Part shown: positions 1 to 7,460 of the stretch, piece after piece
How the letters are laid out: the number at the start of each line of letters is the position of its first letter
How positions within the stretch are numbered: the stretch's first letter is position 1
DNA from: Balneola sp.
Lineage (GTDB): Bacteria > Bacteroidota > Rhodothermia > Balneolales > Balneolaceae
Length of the DNA stretch: 36,614 nucleotides
Assembly: GCA_002694685.1 (NCBI GenBank)
Contig: NZMW01000006.1
Coordinates: 1-36,614 of the forward strand
Reading direction: 5' to 3'
Translations under genes and position numbers: made by a program
The notes under the pieces: generated by a model
The model's database searches: none
Told to the model about the DNA's origin: nothing
Seen by the model: the letters and a program-made list of their open reading frames with translations, nothing else

Positions 1-63
1 TATAGCACTCGTTGTTTACAGATTGCTACTGAGATGTTCTATATGATGAACCAAGTAAAGTAA
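1..63 (+). CDS. 3' end of an unidentified CDS (possibly the ars regulator)
   Basis: The frame beginning at base 1 is open for 20 codons and ends at TAA 61-63, reading YSTRCLQIATEMFYMMNQVK. Only this tail is in the window, so the family cannot be read from it. It is followed after 42 bases by a DUF6428 gene and then acr3. In related ars operons the preceding gene is usually an ArsR-type repressor or an arsenate reductase, so an ArsR C-terminus is a reasonable guess from context only. Confidence 0.45.
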   Translation, partial: YSTRCLQIATEMFYMMNQVK

Positions 64-105
64 AAGAAAAAAATTTACCCATATTAATCGCATAAATACG
101 ATAAA

Positions 106-552
106 ATGAATACATCAACCTTTATACAGTCACTCGTTCAAAATTCAGGTAAAGAACTTCAGTTTAAACTACCTGACGAATCCATAATTTCAGGAGATCT
201 TCACATCACTGAAATTCAAAACCACAAGGTAGACTCAGTAGATTGTGGAGGAAACGCACATGAGTATGATGAAACCGTGGTTCAGCTTTGGATCAATGAA
301 AACTCCAGCAAACATGCCGAGTGGATAGCGGGAAAAGCGCTCAGCATATTTGAGACTGTCGGTAAGAAAATAGAGTATAGGGATGCTGCCGAGCTATTCA
401 TCGAATTTGGAGATTCGAATCACCCTACCATCCGCTATTCGGTGAAGGACATATACGAAGGCGCTGAACGTATGACTGTAGACATGACGGTGAAACCGAC
501 GGCATGCAAACCAAGTTTAGAAAAATCCTCAGAAAAAGTAACCTGCTGCTAA
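106..552 (+). CDS. DUF6428 family protein of an arsenic-resistance operon
   Basis: This is a 148-residue cytoplasmic protein without signal peptide or membrane segments. The stretch ITEIQNHKVDSVDCGG, followed by a TVVQLW block, matches what I recall of DUF6428, a family found in Bacteroidetes arsenic operons between arsR and the efflux pump. The chain ends in two cysteines (147-148), with further cysteines near residues 47 and 134. Family members often have such a cysteine-rich tail, which could bind As(III), but the biochemical role is unknown to me. Its stop codon is one base before the acr3 start, so the two are almost certainly co-transcribed and probably translationally coupled. The family call is confident; any metal-handling role is inference. 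Confidence 0.82.
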   Translation: MNTSTFIQSLVQNSGKELQFKLPDESIISGDLHITEIQNHKVDSVDCGGNAHEYDETVVQLWINENSSKHAEWIAGKALSIFETVGKKIEYRDAAELFIEFGDSNHPTIRYSVKDIYEGAERMTVDMTVKPTACKPSLEKSSEKVTCC

Positions 553-553
553 G

Positions 554-1591
554 ATGACAAAATCAGAAAAACGAATTGATTTCTTTGAACGATACCTCAC
601 GCTGTGGGTACTGATATGTATAGGAATCGGAATTGGTGTGGGATATGTAGCTGGAGATTCGATTGAAGCTATAAGCCGCTGGGAAATTTATAAAGTAAAT
701 ATCCCGGTAGCGATTCTGGTATGGCTGATGATATATCCTATGATGCTTCAGGTTGACTTCAGTTCGCTAAAGGAGATCGGTAAGTCACCGAAAGGGGTCG
801 TGTGGACCGTTGTTATTAACTGGGCCATCAAGCCCTTTACGATGGCGTTTTTTGCGTGGATCTTTTTTGATAAGATGTACTCCGCTTGGTTAAGTCCGGA
901 GTTGGCTGATCAGTACATAGCCGGGGCTATTTTATTGGGAGCAGCTCCTTGTACGGCCATGGTATTTGTGTGGTCGTATTTGTCAGACGGGGATCCTAAT
1001 TATACGCTTGTTCAGGTTTCTGTGAATGACCTGCTGATCTTGATTTTGTTCATACCCATCGTGGGATTATTACTGGGTATCACTGAGCTAACCATTCCTT
1101 GGAACACGCTGGCTGCATCAATCCTCATCTTTGTAGTGATTCCATTAGTAGCCGGTTATTTGACGCATAAAGTAGCCATTAACCGAAAAGGAAAAGAATG
1201 GTACACCGGGAAGTTTCTGCCAAAATTTAAGCCGGTTTCAATTTCAGCCCTATTAATTACACTGATCCTTCTTTTTGCTTACCAGGGAGAGCGGATCATT
1301 AATCAGCCTATAGACATTCTTTTGATCTCAATCCCGCTGATTATTCAAACGTACTTTATTTTTGCACTGGCATGGTATGGCGGGAAAAAAATAGGGTTGC
1401 CTTATCAAGTATGTGCACCGGGCTCCATGATTGGGGCCAGTAACTTCTTTGAATTGGCGGTAGCCGTGGCTATAGCATTATTTGGTCTTCAGTCCGGAGC
1501 AGCTTTGGTTACCGTGGTAGGAGTGCTGATAGAAGTTCCAATCATGCTTTCCTTAGTACGATACGCAAATAGCAGGAGGGCGAGTTATTAA
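554..1591 (+). CDS. acr3: Arsenite efflux transporter Acr3
   Basis: This 345-residue inner-membrane protein has about ten hydrophobic segments and the usual length of the Acr3 (BART superfamily) arsenite/H+ antiporters. It carries the family block GAAPCTAMVFVWSYL with the conserved cysteine at residue 133. It also has the later block APGSMIGASNFFELAVA with the conserved glutamate near residue 300. These two residues correspond to ones required for transport in characterised Acr3 proteins. The gene follows the DUF6428 gene with a one-base gap and is the last gene of the operon. It exports As(OH)3 and gives arsenic resistance. No arsenate reductase is visible downstream, so one may lie before the window or elsewhere. 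Confidence 0.95.
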   Translation: MTKSEKRIDFFERYLTLWVLICIGIGIGVGYVAGDSIEAISRWEIYKVNIPVAILVWLMIYPMMLQVDFSSLKEIGKSPKGVVWTVVINWAIKPFTMAFFAWIFFDKMYSAWLSPELADQYIAGAILLGAAPCTAMVFVWSYLSDGDPNYTLVQVSVNDLLILILFIPIVGLLLGITELTIPWNTLAASILIFVVIPLVAGYLTHKVAINRKGKEWYTGKFLPKFKPVSISALLITLILLFAYQGERIINQPIDILLISIPLIIQTYFIFALAWYGGKKIGLPYQVCAPGSMIGASNFFELAVAVAIALFGLQSGAALVTVVGVLIEVPIMLSLVRYANSRRASY

Positions 1592-1676
1592 TTTACAGGA
1601 TTCCGCTTGAAAGGTCAGTTTAAGCAATCTAGATAATCATTGGTTATATTTTAGTTTTAACCAAGGTTACAGCTGT

Positions 1677-2807
1677 ATGAAGAAATCTAAAAAATTTCAG
1701 CTCAATGTTCTTTTCATTCTATTTTTAATCAGTTTGCTACAGGTTGGATGTGCACCATCAGTGGTCGCTCAAACATCCGATAGCACGATAAGATGGGCGG
1801 ATGCACAATTGCAGTCTTCTTCGTGGTATGAAGGCAAGGAGGCTGTTCGGATCGCCGACAATGTATTGATGTATCAGCATGAAAGCGGAGGCTGGCCCAA
1901 AAATTTGGATATGGCTTCTCGACTTTCTGAAAAGGAAAAGGAGCGTATCAAAGAAGAGAAGAAATCAGAAGATAGCTCGCTCAATGAAATCACAATAGAT
2001 AATGGAGCGACCGTAGCACAGATCAGATATCTCGTTAAGGTTTATGCAGCAACAGAACAAGATCGTTTTAAAGAAGGAGTACTGAAGGGATTAGATTATC
2101 TGCTAGAAGCTCAGTATGACAATGGGGGCTGGCCTCAGTTCTATCCGCTGAGAGACGGGTATTACGAGAATATTACGTACAACGACGGGGCTATGATCAG
2201 GGTGATGGACACCTTGCGGAATGTGGCCAAGGGAGAATCGTTGTATTCCTTTGTAGATGAAGCCCGCAGACAACAAGCAGCCGATGCAATCAACCGAGGC
2301 TTGCGGGTCATTTTAGATACACAAGTTGAAGTAGACGGTGAGCTGACGGTCTGGTGTGCACAATATGATCCTGTAACTTTACGCCCAGCCAAAGCGCGAT
2401 CGTATGAACTTATTTCCTTAAGCGGTTCAGAAAGCGTGGGTATTGTCAATTATTTGATGGAAATAGACAACCCTTCTCCAGAGGTAATCACAGCGGTGAA
2501 AAGTGCAGTTGCTTGGTTTGATAAAGTAAAGATAACCGATGTTCGAATTGTTGATGTAGATAGACCTGAGCTCTCAGAAGGGTATGACCAAGTCATAGGT
2601 TTTGACCCCACAGGTGAATCTTTGCTATGGGCCCGTTTTTACGAAATCGGGACAAATTACCCCATGTTTGTCGATAGGGAAGGCACCGTTCATGCCGCAT
2701 TTTCCGAACTACCTTATGAACGGCGGATAAACTATTTATGGCTGGGAGACTGGGCGCAGAATCTGTTGGAAAAGGACTATCCTAACTGGCTTAGCCGCAT
2801 TCAGTAA
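1677..2807 (+). CDS. pelA: Secreted pectate lyase, PL10 family
   Basis: This 376-residue protein begins with a basic n-region and a long hydrophobic stretch ending in VGC (Cys25). That is either an atypical lipobox (Q at -3) or a signal peptide cut a little later at VVA-Q. The rest matches polysaccharide lyase family 10: ESGGWPKN near residue 65, TIDNGATVAQIRYL near 107, NGGWPQFYP near 150 and ITYNDGAM near 166. It also has WCAQYDPVTLRPAKARSYE near 226 and YDQVIGFDPTG near 303. PL10 enzymes cut polygalacturonate by calcium-dependent beta-elimination. The gene stands alone on its strand, with no SusC/SusD pair or other pectin genes nearby, so it is not part of a visible polysaccharide-utilisation locus. 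Confidence 0.9.
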   Translation: MKKSKKFQLNVLFILFLISLLQVGCAPSVVAQTSDSTIRWADAQLQSSSWYEGKEAVRIADNVLMYQHESGGWPKNLDMASRLSEKEKERIKEEKKSEDSSLNEITIDNGATVAQIRYLVKVYAATEQDRFKEGVLKGLDYLLEAQYDNGGWPQFYPLRDGYYENITYNDGAMIRVMDTLRNVAKGESLYSFVDEARRQQAADAINRGLRVILDTQVEVDGELTVWCAQYDPVTLRPAKARSYELISLSGSESVGIVNYLMEIDNPSPEVITAVKSAVAWFDKVKITDVRIVDVDRPELSEGYDQVIGFDPTGESLLWARFYEIGTNYPMFVDREGTVHAAFSELPYERRINYLWLGDWAQNLLEKDYPNWLSRIQ

Positions 2808-3010
2808 ATATGGTTGAATAGATTTGGTGCCTGATTAATTTAGGTGCTTTTTCAATACTGCAATTCTGAAAACACTCAACATCATCACTGAATTATTCCA
2901 ACGAAACCCATTCCACACTTTCTCTTAAAAAAATATTAGCATTTGCAGAACTGTTTATAATTTCTGAATGTTAGGATACCTCATCACTAACAATTTTAAA
3001 AAGAAAAATT

Positions 3011-3442
3011 TTGACGTTTGTAACACGCAGAGCACATTTTAACGCAGCCCACCGCCTCCATAATCCAGACAAAAGTGAAGAATGGAATAAGAAGACTTTT
3101 GGGAAGTGTAACCTTCCGAATTGGCATGGACATAATTATGTCATTGAGGTAACGGTGTCGGGTGAGCCTGACCCTGAGACTGGTTATACCATTGATCTTG
3201 GAAAACTAAAGGCAATCATGAAAGAAAAGGTCTTGGATCCCTGCGATCATAGAAACCTCAATTTGGACGTGGATTTTCTGGATGGAATTATTCCAACTAC
3301 AGAGAATTTAGTGAGAGCTTTTTACGAGCAACTTCGCCCGGATGTGGAAGAAGCATGTGCCCGTGGCGGGAAACTATATAAGGTTAAGCTTTTCGAAACC
3401 GAACGAAATATAGCCGAATATTGTCCATACGTAGGACTATAA
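3011..3442 (+). CDS. 6-pyruvoyl-tetrahydropterin synthase (PTPS-II-like)
   Basis: This 143-residue COG0720 protein has the full PTPS signature. Zinc ligands are His14 (FNAAHRL), His39 and His41 (HGHNY). The catalytic cysteine is Cys33, the Asp/His pair is D79-H80 (CDHRNLNLDV) and the pterin-anchoring glutamate is E129 (FETERN). The cysteine is spaced C-x5-HGH, as in mammalian PTPS, not C-x3-HGH as in QueD. This favours 6-pyruvoyl-tetrahydropterin formation over queuosine synthesis. The frame has no upstream ATG after the in-frame stop at 2972-2974 and no ATG before the FNAAHRL block, so TTG at 3011 is the only sensible start. folE2 follows after 28 bases, and its product (dihydroneopterin triphosphate) is this enzyme's substrate. 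Confidence 0.88.
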   Translation: MTFVTRRAHFNAAHRLHNPDKSEEWNKKTFGKCNLPNWHGHNYVIEVTVSGEPDPETGYTIDLGKLKAIMKEKVLDPCDHRNLNLDVDFLDGIIPTTENLVRAFYEQLRPDVEEACARGGKLYKVKLFETERNIAEYCPYVGL

Positions 3443-3470
3443 AAGACTATTCATTATTAGCAGTAAAGAT

Positions 3471-4370
3471 ATGATTACGAATGAAGTACAACGATTTTAC
3501 GACCCAACTTTCACGGTAACGAAAGAGTACAAAGACTCTCTGCCGGATTTGCAAAATGGGCCAGCTTCCTTGATTGAAGGGGCAAACGTGCCTATCCAGC
3601 AAGTTGGCATTTCAAATTTTAAGCTCCCTCTTAAGTTCCGCAGAAGAGAAGGAGAGCCTGTTACGCTTGAGGCAAGCATAGATGGCTATGTAAGTCTTGA
3701 AAAGGATAAGAAAGGGATCAACATGAGCCGCATCATGAGAACCTTCTATAAGTTTCAGGACAAAGTATTCCATATAGATCGCCTGGAAGAAATTCTAAAA
3801 GCATACAAAGAAGATTTAGGAAGTCAGGAATCATTTCTTCGAGTGAGTTTCAACTATCCGCTGCTGAAAGACAGTCTGCGTTCAGGGATGAAAGGATATC
3901 AGTATTATAAGGTGCAGTTGGAAGGTCGTCTTGATAATTACGATCAGTTCCAGAAACACATGCATTTAGATTTTGAATACAGCAGCGCTTGCCCTTGCAG
4001 CTATGAACTTGCTGAGCATGCCCGTGAAGAACGAGGTGTTGCTTCTATTCCGCATAGCCAAAGAAGCGTGGCCAACGTAACGGTGGCTCTCAAGGATGAA
4101 TTTTTCGTCGAAGACTTAGTTCAAATTTGTCGAACAGCTCTTCAAACAGAAACTCAGGTGATGGTTAAGCGAGAAGACGAGCAGGCGTTTGCTGAAATGA
4201 ATGGTGCGTTCCAAAAGTTTGTGGAAGACGCCGCACGACTTCTATATGATGAACTTGACAGCTACAACAGTATCCATGACTTCGTTGTACGATGTGTACA
4301 TATGGAAAGTCTGCACAGTCATGATGCCGTTAGCCGAATTTGTAAAGGCCTTCCAAATGGATTGAGATAA
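3471..4370 (+). CDS. folE2: GTP cyclohydrolase FolE2 (type IB)
   Basis: This 299-residue protein is of the usual GCYH-IB length and converts GTP to 7,8-dihydroneopterin triphosphate, the first step toward folates and other pterins. Visible family blocks are EYSSACPCSYELAEHA (residues 169-184, with the conserved metal-site cysteine), IPHSQRSVANVTV, and the C-terminal HMESLHSHDAVSRI (277-290, with conserved Glu and His). Type IB enzymes tolerate several divalent metals, which lets cells make pterins when zinc is scarce. It follows the PTPS gene by 28 bases, forming a two-gene pterin operon that ends at the terminator at 4396-4427. I saw no Zur-like operator in front of the operon, but cannot exclude one. 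Confidence 0.95.
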   Translation: MITNEVQRFYDPTFTVTKEYKDSLPDLQNGPASLIEGANVPIQQVGISNFKLPLKFRRREGEPVTLEASIDGYVSLEKDKKGINMSRIMRTFYKFQDKVFHIDRLEEILKAYKEDLGSQESFLRVSFNYPLLKDSLRSGMKGYQYYKVQLEGRLDNYDQFQKHMHLDFEYSSACPCSYELAEHAREERGVASIPHSQRSVANVTVALKDEFFVEDLVQICRTALQTETQVMVKREDEQAFAEMNGAFQKFVEDAARLLYDELDSYNSIHDFVVRCVHMESLHSHDAVSRICKGLPNGLR

Positions 4371-4395
4371 CCCAGAAATAGTTTATTTAAACTTA

Positions 4396-4427
4396 AGCCT
4401 CGCTCTTTTTAGAGTGAGGCTTTTTTT
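4396..4427 (+). terminator. Rho-independent terminator after folE2
   Basis: A ten-base stem (AGCCTCGCTC with GAGTGAGGCT, one G-T wobble) closes a six-base loop and runs into seven T residues. It ends the PTPS-folE2 unit and separates it from the sigma-factor unit. The remaining bases to 4602 hold no other gene that I can see and presumably contain the sigma-factor promoter. Confidence 0.9.
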
Positions 4428-4602
4428 ATTCTATGACATAGAGATGAGCGGATAACTTTTCTGAAGGTCTATTAATAAAAAAATCAAAATGTCAGGGTCA
4501 TATCTAGTTGTGAAATGAGTCTGTCATCCATTAAATTAGTTTTGAATTTCATCTAGCCTTATTCCTTCCAAATGTATCAAAGTCACAACGAATTCTTAGC
4601 GA

Positions 4603-5244
4603 ATGCTTAACTGGTTCAAAAAAAAGCTAGCAACTTCTTACAGCAATGAAGAGTGGATTGAGGCTTTAAGTCCTCCGCCTTTAGATAAAGCAATTGCGAA
4701 ACTCCGGGGTTACTTGGTGAAAGGCCTAAAAGCTTCTCTATATAAGTATGTTGATAAAAACTTGGGCGACTTCGTTGAAGACATTGCTCAGGATTCATTA
4801 CTCAAAATTCTGGATAAGCTTCACACTTTTCGGGGTGAAAGCAAATTCACCACCTGGGCTATGAAAATTGCTGTACGTGAGGGATATACAGAACTTCGCA
4901 AGAAAAGATATAATGACATTTCACTTCATGACTATGTAAACCCGAAAGGTGAGGCAGAGCACGCCATAGAAGTGGAAGAGAAAGAAGCACTGCCGGATCA
5001 AATTACGCATGAGTCAATGCTGGTTGAAAAGGTCATGAGAGTTATGGAAGAAGAGCTTACTGAGAAACAAAAAACAGTATTGCAGTATTTAATTATAGAC
5101 CAGATTCCATTAACGATTGTGGCAGAGAAAATGAATACAAATCGAAATGCTATTTATAAGTTGGTATACGATGCCCGACTAAAACTCAAGAATAGCCTCG
5201 AACTTGATGGGATTGATCCCGAAGAAATTTTGGAGGAGATGTAA
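4603..5244 (+). CDS. ECF-type RNA polymerase sigma factor
   Basis: This 213-residue protein has the two conserved parts of a group 4 sigma-70 factor. Region 2 is at about 55-105, with FVEDIAQDSLLKILDKLHTF followed by FTTWAMKIAVREGYTELRK. Region 4 is at about 148-200, with LTEKQKTVLQYLIIDQIPL followed by the helix-turn-helix AEKMNTNRNAIYKLVYDARL. There is no region 3. The N-terminal 50 residues and the acidic linker (about 110-135) make it slightly longer than a minimal ECF factor. It redirects RNA polymerase to an unknown set of promoters. The next gene, 47 bases away, encodes a zinc-finger anti-sigma candidate, a standard pairing. Targets cannot be read from this window. Confidence 0.9.
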   Translation: MLNWFKKKLATSYSNEEWIEALSPPPLDKAIAKLRGYLVKGLKASLYKYVDKNLGDFVEDIAQDSLLKILDKLHTFRGESKFTTWAMKIAVREGYTELRKKRYNDISLHDYVNPKGEAEHAIEVEEKEALPDQITHESMLVEKVMRVMEEELTEKQKTVLQYLIIDQIPLTIVAEKMNTNRNAIYKLVYDARLKLKNSLELDGIDPEEILEEM

Positions 5245-5291
5245 GAAATGAAGATCTCACTGCGTCAATTCAATAATAGAGTTATTCAGAT

Positions 5292-5534
5292 ATGAAACTA
5301 GATCACAAAATATTAAAGGTTTTATTAGGTGCTGTTCATTCTACTCACGATAATGAAATTGCGTGTGGTGAATGTTTTGATAAAATCCATGAGTTTGCCG
5401 AACTAGAATTGCTAGGTAAATCTCCTGACGAAGCAATGCCATTGGTAAGAGAGCACCTTGAAAAGTGTGCAGAGTGTAAAGAAGAATATGAAGCTCTTCT
5501 GAAGGGGTTAGAGAAGCTGAAGGTTTATTCATAG
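5292..5534 (+). CDS. Small soluble zinc-finger anti-sigma factor candidate
   Basis: This 80-residue protein contains the zinc-binding anti-sigma (ZAS) pattern H55-x3-C59-x2-C62 (HLEKCAEC) and a CxxC pair at residues 25 and 28 (ACGECF). The helix between them (DKIHEFAELELL) resembles zf-HC2 proteins, which hold ECF sigma factors inactive. No membrane segment or periplasmic domain is present, so it would act in the cytoplasm and might sense redox state or metal through its cysteines, as RsrA/ChrR-type factors do. It lies 47 bases after the sigma-factor gene on the same strand. The anti-sigma role is inferred from the motif and position. Confidence 0.8.
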   Translation: MKLDHKILKVLLGAVHSTHDNEIACGECFDKIHEFAELELLGKSPDEAMPLVREHLEKCAECKEEYEALLKGLEKLKVYS

Positions 5535-5563
5535 CGGATATTTTCTAACTTTTTTCAAGTCTT

Positions 5564-5607
5564 GGCTTATGAATTATGCACACGGATTAAATAAGCCTTA
5601 TCTTTTC
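5564..5607 (+). terminator. Weak hairpin after the sigma/anti-sigma pair
   Basis: A perfect seven-base inverted repeat (GGCTTAT ... ATAAGCC) with a 20-base loop is followed by TTATCTTTTC. The stem is short and the T-run is interrupted, so it could end the sigma operon or be chance. Confidence 0.35.
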
Positions 5608-5639
5608 TAAAACAATTCATCAAAAAATTCTTTCCTGTA

Positions 5640-7397
5640 ATGCCTAAGATTTTCTACTCAATAGTCGCCCTTTTATTATTTTCATTTCCTGCCTTTTCAC
5701 AAACACCCATTTCCATTTCGGAAGCCCGTCAGCAGTCTATCGGAAGCACGGTCACTGTAACCGGACATCTAACGGTAACTGATGAGTTTGAGGGGCCGGT
5801 TTATTTTCAAGACGAAACCGGAGGAATTGCATGGTTTGATTTTGGTTTGATGCGAGGAGATGATGGATTTGCCTTGGATGTAAATCGTGGTGACTCTATA
5901 GTGATAACTGGCGAACTGGGCGAATTCAATGATCTTATCCAAATTGTAGGAGATACGGAATACGAAATTTTTCCTGAAGGAAATAAGAATATAGAACCTA
6001 CAGTCATTACGGTTGAAGAGTTAAATTCGGGTGACTTTGAAGGCCAGCTTGTATCTATGAGTGTTGATGTTATTCACTCAGGAGCATTCCAATCTGATGA
6101 ATACACTATCACCGATAGAACCGGAAGCGGGGTGCTCTATATCAATGATGATACGGAAGTAATTGGTGCAGCAGCTCCGGAAGGTATAACCACCATAGTG
6201 GGTGTGGTCGGGATTTTCAGAGGCACGTACCAGCTATTACCGCGTGACTTTAATGATATTGATGCTAAAGAGGTCGTTTATCCTGGTGAGGAAGTTTCTA
6301 AAGACGAAACCTTTGAAATTGCCACCTGGAATATCGAATGGTTTGGTTCTGCCAGCAATGGTCCGGATAATGAAGAAGAACAAATGGAAAATGTAGTACG
6401 TGTTATTTCAGAAGTTGATGCCGACGTATATGCATTTCAGGAAATTGCCAATCCATCGGCTTTTGCGGAACTCATTCTCTCTTTGGACGGCTATGGAGGC
6501 TTTTTAGCTGACTTTTCCCAAAGCCAAGAAACAGCCTTTTTATTTAAAAGAGCTACCGTAGATTCGTTGGATTCCGGGCAAATAACTACTGGATTAACTC
6601 AGTCAAACTGGGCTAATGGCCGCTATCCATTATTCTTTCGGTTTAATGTGACCATAAATGATGAGAGCAGAGAAATCTATGCCTATAACATTCATGCCAA
6701 AGCTTTTGGTGACATTGATTCTTACAATCAGCGCGAAAATGCTTCCCGTGAATTAAAGCTTTATCTGGACAATACCCGTCCCGATGCAAATGTCATTTTC
6801 CTTGGGGATTATAATGATACCATTGAAGGTTCGATATCTGATGGTCAGGATTCTCCATATGACAATTTCGATGAAGATGAAGAATACACCATTTTGACCA
6901 AAGCATTGGAAGAGCAAGGATTTCAATCTCAGGCCTCGGGTTCTTTTATCGACCATATCACTATTACATCTGAGTTGGTTGACGAACATATTGTGGAAGC
7001 TCAGCGAGTCGAGAATACCTCTTATATCGGAAGCTATCTAAGTTCTACATCTGGCCATTACCCCATCTGGACCCGATTTCAGTTCACTACATTAGTTGGG
7101 AATGAAGAGCAAAGTGCAAGCCAGCCGGTAAATTTCTCTTTGGAGCAAAATTATCCTAATCCATTTAACCCAACGACTAATATCCAATATAGTGTAGCTG
7201 AAAACAGTGAGGTTACACTTCGGGTTTATGATATGCTTGGGAGAGAAATTGCTACATTGGTTAATGGAGAACGTTTAAGCAGCGGTTCTTATACAGCTAC
7301 TTTTGATGCTTCTAATCTTTCCAGTGGAATGTATATTTATCAGCTTTCAACGGGTGATGGAGTTCAACTGACAAGGAAAATGATGTTGATTAAGTAA
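5640..7397 (+). CDS. Secreted endonuclease/exonuclease/phosphatase-fold protein with T9SS tail
   Basis: This is a 585-residue exported protein. Residues 1-20 are a signal peptide ending FPAFSQ. Residues about 25-208 form two OB-fold-like domains with the repeated QDETGG / TDRTGSG turn. Residues about 225-480 are an EEP (DNase I-like) domain: N231 in ATWNIEW, E268 in FQEIA, H352 in YNIHAKA, D390 and N392 in GDYND, and H473 in TSGHYPIW. These are the usual metal and catalytic positions, so it is probably active as an extracellular nuclease or phosphodiesterase. Residues about 500-585 are a type A T9SS sorting domain (QNYPNPFNPTTNIQYSV, then LSSGMYIYQL and a basic end). The substrate could be extracellular DNA, but a phosphatase cannot be excluded. 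Related OB-fold modules occur in the giant protein at 24167-33676. Confidence 0.88.
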   Translation: MPKIFYSIVALLLFSFPAFSQTPISISEARQQSIGSTVTVTGHLTVTDEFEGPVYFQDETGGIAWFDFGLMRGDDGFALDVNRGDSIVITGELGEFNDLIQIVGDTEYEIFPEGNKNIEPTVITVEELNSGDFEGQLVSMSVDVIHSGAFQSDEYTITDRTGSGVLYINDDTEVIGAAAPEGITTIVGVVGIFRGTYQLLPRDFNDIDAKEVVYPGEEVSKDETFEIATWNIEWFGSASNGPDNEEEQMENVVRVISEVDADVYAFQEIANPSAFAELILSLDGYGGFLADFSQSQETAFLFKRATVDSLDSGQITTGLTQSNWANGRYPLFFRFNVTINDESREIYAYNIHAKAFGDIDSYNQRENASRELKLYLDNTRPDANVIFLGDYNDTIEGSISDGQDSPYDNFDEDEEYTILTKALEEQGFQSQASGSFIDHITITSELVDEHIVEAQRVENTSYIGSYLSSTSGHYPIWTRFQFTTLVGNEEQSASQPVNFSLEQNYPNPFNPTTNIQYSVAENSEVTLRVYDMLGREIATLVNGERLSSGSYTATFDASNLSSGMYIYQLSTGDGVQLTRKMMLIK

Positions 7398-7421
7398 ATC
7401 AATCTTTTACTAAAAGACTTT

Positions 7422-7460
7422 AAACCCCTCAGATATAATTATTTGAGGGGTTTATTTTTT
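7422..7460 (+). terminator. Strong terminator between convergent genes
   Basis: A perfect ten-base stem (AAACCCCTCA with TGAGGGGTTT) has a 12-base loop and is followed by a T-rich run. It ends the nuclease gene. The right arm overlaps the stop codon (7452-7454) of the minus-strand methyltransferase gene, and on that strand the hairpin is followed only by a weak T-run, so it may work mainly for the plus strand. Confidence 0.88.

Noticed and set aside
1677-2807. Polysaccharide-utilisation locus around the pectate lyase
   Set aside because: No SusC/SusD-like pair, hybrid two-component system or other pectin enzymes are adjacent.
2825-2853. Possible terminator after the pectate lyase gene
   Set aside because: The stem needs two wobbles in six pairs and the T-run is short.
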